Positions 44,131-57,080 of a stretch of 64,000 nt of DNA are shown here, one piece after another. Within the stretch, counting starts at the first letter, position 1, and the number at the start of each line of letters is the position of its first letter. A model generated the notes under the pieces. The model saw only the letters and a program-made list of their open reading frames with translations. It ran no database searches and was not told where the DNA came from. Both the position numbers and the translations under genes were made by a program. This DNA is from Peromyscus leucopus (taxonomy: Eukaryota; Chordata; Mammalia; Rodentia; Cricetidae). The stretch lies in assembly GCF_004664715.2 (NCBI RefSeq), contig NC_051083.1, forward strand, positions 115,144,534-115,208,533. Direction: 5' to 3'.

Positions 44131-45247
44131 AAACAAGGCAGTATAAACTTTCTAAAATATATGCCTATATGAAGGTGATCAAAATGAAATCACCATATAA
44201 TACATTCTAAGTTGGCCATTTATTGTCACCAAATGAAACTTTACTAGGATTCAGTTAATCTAATTGAGCTGTTGTTCAAAGGAGCCCAGTGAGAATCCTC
44301 AAACCTAGGCTGTTGTCCAGACTGTAGGTTGTTCTACATAAACTGACAACAAGGCCCCATTGCTCACAATAATACCTACCCAACACATAGGACATAGAAA
44401 TATCAACCTGGTGCCTACATGGAACCTTCACCCTTACATCCCAATGTCTTTGGTACAGGAAGGTACTCTGCATACTATCAAAAGAGAAACCAAGCCAGCC
44501 ACAAAGCCTTTTTATTCAGTGCTGTACTACCTGCAAGACATACTAGGGCAATGGTGCCACAAAGCTTGTGGGAGTAACCAACCAAAAACTAGTTTGACTA
44601 GAGCCCCACTCCATGAGATGGAACCCATACCTGACATTGCTTGTATGACCAAGAACCTGAGAGTAGATAGCCCATGGATCTAGGGCAAAACCAAATAATA
44701 ATGATATTAAAAGTAGTGATAAAATGACTCCTAATGATATTTTGCTATCCTCATAGATTAGTGCCTTCCTTATTCAACCACCATCAGAGCAGCCTCCTCC
44801 TGCAGCAGATGGGAACAAATATAGAAACCCATAGCCAGGCATTACATAGAGAGTGAGAAAGCTTGGAACAGTTAGTCCTAAATGGGATATCTCCATCAAA
44901 CTCCTCTCTTCAGAGCTCAGGGAATCCCACAAAAGAAGAGGCAGAAAGAGTGTAAGAGCCAGAGTGGATGGAGGATAGTAGGAGAACAAGGCCCTCTAAA
45001 TCAACATCAACAAAGCTCATATGAACTCATAGAAACTGAACCACTATACACAGGGCCTGAATGCATCTACTTCAGGTCCTCTGCACTAACATTATGTCTT
45101 CCACTGAGTGTGCAAACAAGTGGGTCTCTGATTCTTGTGCCTGCTCTTGGGCTCTTTTCCTTCTGTTGGTTTGTCTTGTTCAACTTCAATTTCACAGTTT
45201 TTGTTTTATTTTATTGTATTTTATTTCATTATATTTTTAAAAAATGA

Positions 45248-45306
45248 AAAGAAAGGAAGAAAGAAAGAGAAAGAGAGAGAAAGAAAGAAAAAAGAAAGAG
45301 AGAGAG

Positions 45307-45377
<71 letters not shown>

Positions 45378-45392
45378 AAAAGAAAAAAAGAA
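45248..45392 (+). repeat. (GAAA)n purine tract
   Basis: About 145 bases that are almost all purine on the plus strand, with a regular GAAA core at about 45307-45380. It lies in the T/A-rich part of an L1 3' UTR. Confidence 0.97.
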
Positions 45393-45522
45393 AACCTAGC
45401 CATTAGGGTAAAGGTAAACAAGTGAACTGTCATTTAAACCTCCTGGAAGAGGTTAAGTCAGTTTTCTTCAGTGCAATGACGCTGGTCAGGAGTAGTTGAC
45501 CAACATATAAAGAAATCCACAG

Positions 45523-45523
<1 letters not shown>

Positions 45524-45561
<38 letters not shown>

Positions 45562-45570
45562 CGCGCGCAC
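45524..45570. repeat. (TG)n(CG)n alternating tract
   Basis: About 47 bases of strict pyrimidine-purine alternation: about 30 of TG and then about 16 of CG. CG alternation of this length is unusual in vertebrate DNA. Confidence 0.96.
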
Positions 45571-45814
45571 TTTTATTTGGTTAGTTTGGTGTTTTTCTTT
45601 TTTCTCTGTGGGTAGTGTTTTATCTTGTTTTCCTGGTTTTGGGGGGGGGTTGTTATTGTATTAGATTTTTGTTTTTGGAGAAAGAACTTAAATTTGAGTG
45701 GGTAGGAAGGGGGAGAGGATCTGGAAGGACTTATGTGGCAGGGGAAGAATATGATCAAAATGTATTTAAGTTTAAGAATTGTTTTAAATAATAAGAAATA
45801 AAAATTTAAAGTTC

Positions 45815-46584
45815 AGTACATTCACAATATTATGTAGCCATTATTATTATTTCCCTAAATGTTCACCATTTCCATAGAAACTCTGCATACACTAAATAAT
45901 ATCTTCCCACCTCCACCACCTTAGCCCTTGGTAATCTCTAATCTACTTTCTGTATTTATCAATGTATCCATAGTAGACGTTTCTTACAAATGGAATAAAA
46001 TTATTCAATAATGTCTTTTTACATTTAACAGAGTGTCTTACAAGATCTCTTCATACTCAGGTGATATATCAGAACTTCATTACTTTTCCAGTTAAAAAGC
46101 ATTCTATTATAACATACACTTCATTTTGTTTATCCACTAAAGTACTGGTGAATATGGAGATTGTTTTCATTTTTTCATATTGTGACTGATACAACTATGA
46201 ATATTGGCATACAAGCATCTGTTTAAGTTCATGTTTGCAATTCTTTTAGATGTATATGCCTATGAATGCAATTTGGGGGGGTGGGTTAATTGCAAATTCT
46301 GTTGTTAGGAAGAATAGCCAAACCATTATTCACAGCAGCTGCACCATTTTACATTCCCACCAACTTACAGTGGTTTAAAGGTTCGAGTTTCTCTATATCC
46401 TTGTCAATGCTTGCTGTTTTCTGTGTTTTTAAAGAAAGCAATGTGAAATGCTATCTCATTGTGATTTTGACTTGCATTTCCTTAATTACAATGATGTTAA
46501 GCATATTGCCATGTCCCTTTTGGCCCCTTGGGTACTTTCTCCAGATAAACACCTATTGAAGCACTTGGTGTATATCTTCATGAA

Positions 46585-46624
<40 letters not shown>

Positions 46625-47260
46625 TTGTCAATAGTTTCATCTACATGATTTTATTCTGGAAGTTCTGTTGATTTTTATTTTTTAAGTTAGATGTTGAATT
46701 CATTTTGAGTAATGTTTGGAAAAAGAATACAGAAAGAATCCAGCTTCATTCTTTTGAAAACAGATGTGTTCTTTCATCATTGAGCAGCCTTGATCTCCAT
46801 TCTTTACTTTTGGCCTTTGCATTTGCCTTCATGGCAATATTACCTTTTTTTTGTAGTAGTAGTATGGATGTATACTTGGTTGAAAATCAGTAGGATGAGT
46901 GTTCCAACTGAATTTTTCTTTGTAAGTCATTTAAACTATCTGGATACTCTTCTAAGCATTTTTAATATTAATTTTAAATTCAACACTTCAAATTTTCCAA
47001 AAAATGTGCACCATGATTTCATTAAAGATGTATATTATTTTAGGGAGCTTTATTATCTCAATACTATGAAGTTTTCTGGTCTTTGAACGCAGAGTGTCTT
47101 ATTTATTGAAGTCTGCCTTAGTTTCTGCCAGCAGTGTTTTAGGTTTCAGCCTATAAGTCTTGTGTTTCTTTGGAGGAAATTTGTCCTTCCTCTATGATTT
47201 TTAAGAAGTTGTGATATTTATTCCTTTTTTAAGTGTTGAATTCTCATTATACATGAGAAA
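45815..47260 (-). mobile_element. Old L1 (L1M-type), 3' UTR into ORF2
   Basis: AAAAAGCATTCTATTATAAC, CATTTTGTTTATCCACTAAA, GCAGCTGCACCATTTTACAT, TTCCCACCAACTTACAGTGG and ATGCTATCTCATTGTGATTT are the reverse complement of old L1 ORF2-end and 3' UTR. Sequence consistent with further ORF2 (TTTGCATTTGCCTTCATGGC, ATACTTGGTTGAAAATCAG) follows to about 47260. An AT run at 46585-46624 interrupts it. Confidence 0.78.
46585..46624. repeat. (AT)n microsatellite
   Basis: About 40 bases of AT with one C interruption, inside old L1. Confidence 0.95.
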
Positions 47261-47409
47261 TACCACTCATTTTGAAGTTCTTTTTGAAAAATGTATTGGT
47301 TCTTTGAGAAGTTTGCAATATGTTTTGGTTGTAATCACCCCCTCTCAATTTCTCCAAGATCTGCCTACCAAAATGTATGTAGTCCTTTTTTTGGAAAAAA
47401 AAAGCTCAT

Positions 47410-48260
47410 TGTCTTAGGCAGGGTTTCTATTGCTTTGAAGAGATTCCATGGCCATGTGACTCTTTTTAATTTTTAAAAATTTATTTGTTTATTTGCTGTT
47501 TCCCCTCCTTCCTTTCTTCCAAGTCCCTTCACCCACCTCCCCTCTGCCACCCTTCTCATTCACTTCTCCGTTTCTATTCAGAAAAGGGTTTCCCATGGAT
47601 ATCAACAAAACATGGATTAAAGCTGGGCAAGGTGACCCAATATGAGGAATAGGGCCCCAAAAACCAGGTAAATGAGTTAAAGACAGCCCCTGCTCCCACT
47701 TAGGAGTTCCACAAGAAGACAAGCTATACAACTGTCACATGTATGCAGAGGGCCTAGGTCAGTCCCATGCAGCCACTCTGGTTATTGGTTTAGTCTTTGT
47801 GAGCTCCTATGAGCCCAGGCTAGTTGATGAGGGTTTTCTTGTGAAGTTCTTGACCTCTCTGGCTCCTACAATCCTTCCTCCCTCTCTTCAGCAGAATTCC
47901 TTGAGAACAGATTAATGTTTGGCTGATCATAACAACTCTTAATAAAGAAATCATTTAACTGGGACTGGTTTAAAGTTTCAGAGGTTTAGTCCAATATTGT
48001 CAGGTCAGGAAGCATAGTGGCATGCAGGCAAATGTGGTGCTGACAAGTAGTTGACAGTCCTACATCTGTATCAGCAGGCAATAGAAAGAGACAATGGGCC
48101 ACTGGGCCTGGCTTGAACTTCTGAAACCTCAAAGAATACCCCCAGTGACACATTTCCTTCAATAAAGTCATGCCTACTCCAACAAGACCACTCATTCTAA
48201 TCCTTTCAAATAATGCCACTCCCTATGATCCCCTGGGAGTCATTTTCATTCAAACTACCA
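47410..48260 (-). mobile_element. ERVL/MaLR-like LTR split by L1
   Basis: It starts TGTCTTAGGCAGGGTTTCT and ends TCATTCAAACTACCA. Removing the L1 insert at about 47460-47935 gives roughly 375 bp, the length of the sibling at 17281-17645, which it matches in reverse (TGAAGAGATTCCATGGCCAT; AATGCCACTCCCTATGATC). Flanks CTCAT and CTCCC agree in three of five bases. Confidence 0.72.
47460..47935 (-). mobile_element. L1 3' UTR fragment inserted in the LTR
   Basis: A T-rich reversed tail, TTATTTGTTTATTTGCTGTT, is followed by CCTTTCTTCCAAGTCCC, GGGTTTCCCATGGATATC and CAGCAGAATTCC. It interrupts the LTR between GGCCATGTGACTCTT and ACAACTCTTAATAAAGAAAT; the repeated ACTCTT may be its target duplication. 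Confidence 0.6.
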
Positions 48261-48274
48261 CTCCCATCAAGTCC

Positions 48275-49110
48275 AATGTTGTCCATATATTGCTGAATGT
48301 GTAGCTTCCCACAGGAGTATGGCTGATTTTTTGAAGAAAACTGACTCTTTTTTATCCAACAGCCATAAACTCTTAATACCTTTTGAGGTAGGGGTGGAAT
48401 TTTGTGTCAGCCCCCTGTCTCCATGTTTGGATTTCTCTCAAGTTTGAGCTTGTACATGCTGTTACAGCAGCTTTGAGTTTATATTTCCAGCCACTCTGTA
48501 ATGTTCAGAAGACACTATTTCCCTGTAGTCATCTATGTTTTCTGGCTCTTAGATACTTTCTGCCCCTTCTTCCTGAATGATACCTGATTGTTGATAGGAT
48601 GGATGTAATATAGATGTCCCATTTAGGACCAAGAATTCTTCAGTCTCTCATTTTCTGTACCTTGTAGTCTCTGTGTTCATCTCTATCTACTATAAACAGA
48701 AGCTTCTCTGATGAAGGTTTTAAGATGTATCAATCTATATTGTTACAGTGATGAATCATTAGGAATGATTTAATACTATGTTTATTTAGCAGAATAATAG
48801 CAGTAGGTTCTTCCCTATGACCTATGACTTTTCTAGTCATAAGTTCTTGGTCTCATAATGTTGTCAGGAATGGGTTTCATTTTGTCTCATGGGAATTAAA
48901 TCCAAGAAGAAGGTATTTGTTACTCTTATAATATTCCTGCCACTGTTGCACCCATGGGCATGTCTTGCTAGGTCAGTCATTATTGTACCTTGCATGGTTT
49001 ATGGCTGGATATGAATAATGATGGTTTTTCTCCTGCAATGGTGTCATTTGAAATTCTAATATCAATTTTAATTCCTACCTCACTAAAGAATTAGGGAAAG
49101 ACTTCTTAGA
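48275..49110 (-). mobile_element. L1 3' UTR (Lx-type), internal part
   Basis: CATTTAGGACCAAGAATTC, TCAGTCTCTCATTTTCTGTA, TTGTTACAGTGATGAATCATT and GTAGGTTCTTCCCTATGACC resemble the 31800-32060 block (another minus-strand L1 UTR), more diverged. The edges are approximate. Confidence 0.65.
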
Positions 49111-50375
49111 CTAAAATGGCTAAGAAAAGACATGTCTGCTCTAGATTATTTTTACAACTTTTATTATTTTAATTTAAAAATTCAAAGGATGTAGTGTTAT
49201 AATTAGATACATGTATACAAAGTATAACAATAAAATTAGCATATGAAAAGTTCCTACCTTTTTAAAGCATTTTTTGCTTGTTTTGGATGTAGACAACTAT
49301 TTAAAACTTGTAATATCACAAAATATACCACTGCTATTGATTTAAACAGTTATATTTTAAACCTTTTATGTATTGATAGATTCCAAGGTCTTAAGTCTCT
49401 AGTTCCACTAGAATTTAAAAAAACAAAGCACTTTAATGAATTTAATATGTTCCAGACAAAGAGAAAGAAAAAATGGCACCACATATCAAAACTGAGAAAC
49501 TATAGTCAAGTCTTAATTTTTAATGCCAATGAAAAATATCAAATTAAATGTTAACGAATAGAGGACATTAGAAGACAAAAATAAAACAAGATTATGAGTT
49601 TTTATACTGGAAAATTTTTAAGGATTAAATATTGGAAAATATATTAATATAGTTGAACACACAATTTTATCAAATAAATTTTGACAATAATTTCTTTAAA
49701 TAACAACATTAATTTTATACAAATAAAATGGCTATGATTAATCAAAGCAGATCATCACTAAGAAAAATATAATGTGGGAATTTTAGACATCTCTATTATT
49801 GTGCTTACTGGTGAGACACTAGAGAAATATATCAATGTCAAGAATAAAGCAATCAGATCTATAAACACCTCTGTTATTTAATTATTTTGGGTACATTCCA
49901 GTGTAAGCAGAAAAAGTTTAAAGAAAGAGATATCAAGATATCAATATTGGCAAAGTTAAAATGTTTTGTTATTCATGGCCATGATTATGTACCTTAAGAT
50001 AATAGTAGAACAAAGGCATGTAAATTATTGATAAACAGTTATCAAAGTCAGCTTTCTCTTACACTCCATTCTTTTGGATGTGGTAGTGTAACAAATTTGA
50101 AGGTAGCAAGGATGAGAAAACAGAACTGGAAGTGTAAACTGGGAAACTCATCAGCATTGTCCAGAGAAGGTTTATTTGCAAGGATGTTGACTATATCAAT
50201 AAAACATCCAGAATAATGGGAGTTAGATTTTCCACTAGCAAAGCAGTTATTGAAAAACATAGAAAGCAAGAACTCTTATAAGATCCTTGAGATGTTGGGT
50301 CAGAATTGGAGGTATTGATATATGCTGAAGAGGTTGGGGGAGTAGAAAATGATAGACAGACATGCAGCCAGTCAC
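49111..50375. other. Unclassified AT-rich sequence
   Basis: No gene is recognised. The 103-residue frame at 49243-49554 is in AT-rich DNA with no motif I know. No young repeat. Confidence 0.5.
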
Positions 50376-50400
50376 ACAGACAGACAGACAGACAGACACA

Positions 50401-50482
<82 letters not shown>

Positions 50483-50499
50483 CAGAGACAGAGAAACAG
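50376..50499 (+). repeat. Compound (GACA)n(CA)n(GA)n(GACAGA)n microsatellite
   Basis: Four phases follow one another: GACA, CA, GA (about 45 bases) and GACAGA. ORFs over it are Arg/Glu/Asp/Gln repeats and are artefacts. Confidence 0.97.
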
Positions 50500-50902
50500 A
50501 GCTACATGTCAGAATGAATATACTATATACTCACTATATATTTTTCCTTTTTTATTTCTCTATTGAAGGACAATGGGTTCATAGATCTCATGCTCCTCTC
50601 ACTCCTCTCTCAAAGTACTTGAGTCTTTTTAAAATACTGATACTATGATTAGAATAGGGAAATTACAAGATGTTTCTGAAATTTCTTACTGTGTTGAATA
50701 TTAAGGAGGTGACCAGAGAAAGGGATGTTTAAAAAAAAAAAAAAAAAAAAAACCATTGGAGCACATCTTAAATAAAACAGAAAACAGTAACCCATTTACG
50801 AGTCAATTCTGAAAACCTTCAAATATTTTTAAATGGGGTGAAGTTAAACCTCTTCCTCACAGTGGAAGGTAAACAATTTTAGAAGGAATGAAGTAAACAA
50901 AC
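50500..50902. other. Unclassified with an A-run
   Basis: Contains a 22-base A run at 50731-50752 that follows no recognised element. ACAAAC at 50897-50902 is the left copy of the next LTR's duplication. Confidence 0.5.
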
Positions 50903-51239
50903 TGCAGAGCATTTACCCACCAACCCCACAGTTCCCTGGAGTTTTCTTGAGTGCGATCAGCAGGAAATATTAGATAGAAGGATATAGAGTGTGGAGATAA
51001 ACAGATAGAAAATACAGGACAGCCTTGAGAGGGCCTGGAACGTATTCCAATGGGCCCTGACTGTCTCTGCCCTGAGGTATTTATAGAAACGCCAAGGGGG
51101 TAGAGCCAAAGACCTCCCCCTCAGCACAGCCAAGTGTAGACCATTTCAGACACCTGCACTCAGGCCCTTGGTCCTAATCATCCTCTCTATGCAGACCTGC
51201 TGGGTAAAGCCACGAGGGACCTGAAAACAAGCTCCCACA
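50903..51239 (-). mobile_element. Solo LTR, second ERV2 family, 337 bp
   Basis: Flanked by a perfect 6-bp duplication, ACAAAC at 50897-50902 and 51240-51245. On the minus strand it begins TGTGGGAGCTTG, has a TATA box (CTATAAATACC, plus coordinates 51077-51087), and ends GCTCTGCA. The layout, short U3, TATA box and 6-bp duplication, is IAP/ERVK-like. Its first 115 or so bases also occur inside the mosaic LTR at 13382-13901. Confidence 0.9.
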
Positions 51240-51245
51240 ACAAAC

Positions 51246-54200
51246 AATCAAACAAACAAAAATCACCATGTAAGAATTACTATTGTAGTGAATGATTTAG
51301 CAAGAATCATCAGTTAATGCCAAAGTAGATAAGAGGTTATTTGATTGAAGATCATTATAGGATAGTCTCAGAATCTCCCCTTTTGCAATGCCTAAGCATT
51401 ACAAATGAGGAAAAATGTGACCCTATGTTGAGAAAAGCTTGCAGGCACCTTTACAAGTAATGAAGATTATAATCATCACTATGGGAATAGAGTTGCCATC
51501 AAATGCCCCTTGATGTATTCTCTCTACTTTTAACACAGTGTCAATTCTTTGGGCACCCTACCATATGAGGCAAAGGATTGAACTCAGGTTTGTCCAGCTT
51601 GATGAAACATTTTTTTTTAATTTGATGAACCATCTTTCCAGCCCTCTCTGGGCAATTTCAAAAGTAACTTGCTTATTTCTCCAAAATATCATATAACAAA
51701 TTTTGTAGGGATTACCTATAATATGTAACTTGACCATTTCAAAGAATAGACAACATTCTATCTTCTGGTTATTATGTTTTATTCATTTAGGTTTAATGAA
51801 AATTATTGATAAGTAAAGTTTATTTTGCCATTTTGCTTTTCAGATATTCTGTACTTTATACAATTTTAATGTTTTCCATTCATCACTAAATTCTTTAGTG
51901 TAAAATTATGAGTATTATTAATGTTTAACTGTATTGTGGGTTTTTAAAATACTATTTCTTCTTACCATGTGAAATCCTCTTGATTAAAAGTGACATTTTA
52001 ATCCAATCAGTTTGAATGATAAGAATTTCACTTCAGCACTAAAAAATCTTTTGGAATTAATCTAGTTCAATATTGTCTCCCTATGTAATACTCTGCCCAA
52101 TAAACTACATGCTTCTATATCATAAGTACAAAGGTTTATTGTTATAATTATTTACCTAATTCATGCCTTGTGAATTGGAGAATGAAAACATTTATATTTA
52201 TATTAAATAATGTACTTTTGATTTTCTTTTATAATACCCAGGCAGTTCCCATTACCAATCTTCTTTGTTTATGGATGTGGATTGTCAGTACTGCCTGCCA
52301 TCTTTTCATTCAGACTGGATCAGACTGGAGGCCTTTTTTTAGTATTCCTTCTATGTCAAGTAATTTATTTCATACCCAGGAACGTCTGTGTTCCTCCTTT
52401 GTTTCTGAAGTATGATTTTATTGGGTACTATTTTAAATTCTTACCATCAGTTTATCTACTTCACAGTTTCTACATGCCCTGGCAAAAGAAATGATTCTCA
52501 AACAGAGTAATAAGTATCTAAATTCTAAGGAAAATTATGAGATAAAGTTGTACTGAACAAATAAGAGCACAGAAAAAAAGAAAGACGCAGAGGATAAACC
52601 AAGACTTCAGAAAGTTTAGGTTTTAAGCTTCTCTGGATTCAGGATCCACATTATTCCCACTATGTTGCATTTTATTATTAAAAATAAGACAGGAATTAGA
52701 AGGGAGGAAGTAGATATGAAAGGACCTGAGATTGGAAATTTCCAAAAATTGTACTATCTCTGTCTACCCAACTCCTGGTACTAGGCATGGGATGTCATAT
52801 CAGACTCTTGTCAGAGGATAGTATTTTCTATATCCTGTAGTGGAATTATAGTTTCCTATATGCTGCTGTCTTTCCATTCTCATTCCCAATCAGATATATG
52901 GGGGCAGCAACATTATATCTTAAGTCCTTCATTTCCATGTCTGGCCTTTTCTACTCACATGGAACTCATGGTTTGATGTATATTCTTAGAACCTGAGACC
53001 TAAATTTCACAGCCTTTGTGGATATCCTAAGGCTTTGATGATGGTGTTTGTGTCTTGTATGGGAGGGAATGGAGATTATACCATCCCGGTGAGAATTCTA
53101 ATTTCATCATCCACTGGATACTCCTCATAGAGCTAAATTGCAAAACCGTTCAGTTATCTCTTGGTAATGGCCATCACTATTATGTCTTCCTTATTGGTAC
53201 ACAGTATTAATCAAGACCTACCACCCAGCATCTGTCTTCGGTTAAAGTTTCCTAGTAAAGACATTTTTTTCATGAGTTATATTGGGCATATGATCTTATT
53301 GAGTCTCCTTAAGTATCTACCCATTGTGATTAACTTCATGTTATATATGAAGAAACCAAAGTTTATAAAACATGAGATGATATAAAGTTAAAGGTTGAAC
53401 AAATAATACAACACCCATTTCTCAGGAGACTACCTATTTGGATATGGGTGTGTGTGTGCTGGGGAAGATGTAGGGTATTCAGTGATGGCAATTACTAAGT
53501 AGAAAGATGACAGTCATCTATCCAGATGGCTTAGACTAATGATTCCAAACATGTTCCATGTTATGACACACTAATTTTGTCTAATTTTACTAATTCCCCA
53601 AAGCAATATGTGGGTTCTTAAAAGTAATTAAAGTAGAATTAAATATTATGTTAATTAAACATGGTTTAAATGAATTTTAAATAATGCAAATTGGTTTTAC
53701 CCCTTGGGAAAGCCACAAATTGCCTATCCTGATTTTGTGACAACTCAGAGTATCAGGAACTGAAAACTTCACCATCATGGATGAGGAAACTGAGCTAGAA
53801 TGTCTGTTGGATCTGTGAGTTTGCCTTAAAATTTCTGTTCCACATGCCTCTGGGTGCTGGTTTTCAAGACACTGTGATAGTTGTGCACTCAAAATCCTTA
53901 TCATCCCTAGTGTTTCACCCCTTCTGTTCTGCCATGTTCTCTTCTGTAATAAGCCTTCTTTAGTGGAGCTAGACTATTAATCCTTCTCCTTCATGATTTC
54001 CTATACTTCAGCTACAAGCATCTATTGAATTTACCACCCTCCATAGACTCTTTCTAGGACGGGAATAAGTTCTCACATCCCTGGCTTCCTACATCTCAAT
54101 TTTAATTTTGTATAGAGAACTAGAGGTTTAACCAATCCTTCCCCACCAACTCCACCCTCAGAACGGACCTTCCTTGGTCTGGGATGGGCTGATTGTTGTG

Positions 54201-55369
54201 TTCTGTGCTGAAGTAAGCAGTATGTCCCATTCCATAATCTCATGACAAACCTCCAGCAAAAGCTCTCACTTCTTCAGTCTCTTTTCTTTTCTATCTATTC
54301 AAATTCATTTGACTTCAAACCTTTGTGTTTGTGTGAGACTTGATCATAGGAGATAATTCTTCTTCCCAGCAATTTCATTTAGCCTGTACTCCTATTTAGG
54401 CATTCAATAAAGTACAGTCACACCCCAAATTGTGTTTTTCAATCTTGCTTTGAGCACAATGATAGAAGCTATTGTTAACTATATGTTCTTTCTATCAGCC
54501 TTTCAAAGTTCTTTGTTAACAATTAGTCATAAGGGTTCATCTATACACTTTTGTATTATGCAACCATTACACTCAGGAGAGATGACAGTGCTTCCTGACA
54601 TGCATATTTTCCCAATGTATTTTCAGCAAAAAAAAGAGGGGTACAAAATAATATCCCATTTTTTATAATAAACACTTTGGCACATATGTACAAAGCTCTC
54701 TGCATGTATTTAAGAAAGCTAACTAAAAAAAATATACCAAACTGCCAATGCTGGTTGTCTGTAGATGCTGGGGTTCATCAGTTTATATTTCTCTTTTCTC
54801 CACATTTTCCCAGTCCCTCTTAATGAGCATGTGGTCCTATAACAGTGAGGAAAAGGTGATTTTAGGTAATTCAATTAGTTATCAGGGTCAACCAGTATGT
54901 GTGGGAAAGGTGACAATCCTTGCTGGAGAAAAATTAACACCTTTACTGTTAAGAATTGAGTTACCTTTTGAAGCAGGAAAATATCTCTAAAATTAAAAAA
55001 GAAATCAGTAGATATTTATTGAGTTTGAAACAGACATTTTACAAACTTCTTTCGATAAAAATCATAAAACTAATTTCTATCTGGCTTGATTTTCAAGTGC
55101 TTAACAATTTTTTTTTCCTTCAGGGCCAATATTTTATGCCCCACAAGAGAAAGGGATACAGCTCCAATTTCCTATTGCATCTCCTACCTCTATCCCTGCT
55201 CTTTCTTTGAGTTTCTACACAGACAAAAATAATGAATACACAGTGTGTACTCAAAATATTCATGCATAGACTAGCATATTTCTGTTCTCTAACAATGCCA
55301 GCTTAGCCATAGTTTTGGAATTATACAAAGCACCCCTTCATACATCTGATACAAGGTTAGCCTATAGAA
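51246..55369. other. Mostly unclassified, one SINE scrap
   Basis: About 51540-51645 ends in GAACCATCTTTCCAGCCCT, the reversed head of a B3/B4-type SINE. From 51700 to 55369 I can name no repeat and no gene. ORFs are at most 86 residues with AT-driven composition. Confidence 0.45.
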
Positions 55370-57080
55370 TATATAAAGAACTTAGACAACTAAATACTAA
55401 GAAAACAAACAACCCAATAAAAATTGGGAAATGAAACTAAATAGAAATACTTCTAAAGAAGAATAGAAATGGCTAAGAAATATGTGACAAAATATTCATC
55501 ATCTTTAGTCATTAGGAAAATGATAATTAAAATCACCTTGATATTTCATCTTACATCAGTTAGAATGACTAAGATTAAAAACAAAAATGACAAATGCTAG
55601 TGTGGATGTAGGAAAGGAGAACATTTATTCATTGTTAGTGGCCATGGAGACAGTTGTAGCCACTATAAAAATCAATCTGTAACTTTCTCAAAAAGCTGGA
55701 TATACATCTATCATATGAACCAGCTATACCATCCCTGAGGATATTCCTAAAGGACTCTATATCCTACTACACCAATACTTGCTTATTCATGTGCATTGTA
55801 CCTTTATTCACAATAGCCAGAAAATGGAAACAGCCTAGATGCCCATGAACATCAGTTCATGAATGGATAATAAAAATGTGGCACATATATAACAATGAAA
55901 TATCATTCAGCCGTAAAATTGAAATTTGCAGATAAAAGCATGGAGATGAAAATTATCATTCTGAGAAAAGTCATCCAGGTCCAGAAGGGCAAACACAGCA
56001 TATTTGCTCTCATATATGGATACCATCTTTGAATGTTAAGATATGCATATTTGAACTGGACTACTCATAGAATTCAGAAGGGAAGTAAGAGGTCATTAGG
56101 GGAATCCAATGGAATGGAGATAGAAAGCAAGTAGTATGAAGATGAAGGGGAAAATGGAATGGCAAAGGTTAAATTGAGTAGATGATGGGAGAGTAGGTTA
56201 AAAAATGAGAAAGGGGGGAAATAACTAATGCTAAAGGCCTTTGAAACTGCCACATGGAAGCCTACTACTGTAGAATGATCCTAAATTATATATAAAGGGA
56301 ATTAAAATGGAGCTACCTTAAAATGGGGGAGAGGTAGAGGCAATGCCTCTCCAAGATACCATAAGTTATCAAATAAAAAGCCCAGTGCCAAACATGGGTT
56401 ACTTCTTTAGTAGTTGCTGACCAGTGGTTTTCATGGTGCTGGAACATGCTATGCATGCTACCAGAGGAGAAAATCTTGGCCAGGTATAAATCCTGTGAGC
56501 AACAATAACTTTATTGAGGGGAGGGGAGTTTGAACTACAATAACTTTTAGCCTAGCATGACATACCCACTGGTGTAATAGCAGCTCAAGTGTTATGGCAG
56601 TAACTAATCACTTTCTGATTGTATACAAATCCCATTGAACAAGATGGAAATCATGCCTAGGCCAAAACTCCGTGGCTGGCTAGGTCATAGGTACTAAGAG
56701 AGAACCTAATAGTATTATTCTGCTAAATTGATGTAATTATAAATTTTCTCCCAAGTTCTTTAAATCTTTATATCCATAGACTGAAGTGTTACTTAGTACT
56801 CATCAAAGAAGTTTCATTTTGTAGTAGATGGTAATTAATACAGAGACCCACAGCTGACCAAACATTTCAAAATTGGATGTCTATATCATATTCCTAACCC
56901 CAAGGTTCAGGAACCATTGTGGAAGGAAGAGCAGAAAGATTGTAAGGTCTAGGAAGCTAGTCAGCAAAATTCTTCCATGAACAGGACATTTTCATTCTAC
57001 TATCTCTAAGAACCTTAATTGGTAGACGGATGATGCATCAACTCTGGGACAAAGAAGTCCCTAGTAAATCTTTGCCTTAA
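55370..57080 (+). mobile_element. L1 ORF2 end and 3' UTR (Lx-type)
   Basis: GAACTTAGACAACTAAATAC, AAAATTGGGAAATGAAACTA, ACATCAGTTAGAATGACTAA, CATATGAACCAGCTATACCA, ATTCACAATAGCCAGAAAAT and GCACATATATAACAATGAAA run in ORF2 order. A 3' UTR with GCATGGAGATGAAAATTATC follows. The ORF is broken throughout. The 3' limit is uncertain. Confidence 0.86.

Larger units (their letters stand above)
44230..45810 (+). mobile_element. L1 3' UTR (Lx-type) with repeat expansions
   Basis: GCTGTTGTCCAGACTGTAGG begins recognisable 3' UTR. CTCTAAATCAACATCAACAA, GGGTCTCTGATTCTTGTGCC, GCTCTTGGGCTCTTTTCC and GTTTGTCTTGTTCAACTTC follow in family order. A GAAA tract and a TG/CG tract interrupt it; GGAAGGGGGAGAGGATCTGG and ATGATCAAAATGTATTTAAG finish the tail before an A-rich end. 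ORFs at 44360-45425 are L1 UTR or repeat artefacts. Confidence 0.9.

Noticed and set aside
50376..50499. CRISPR-like array of short repeats
   Set aside because: The units are 2-6 bp tandem repeats without spacers, in nuclear mammalian DNA.
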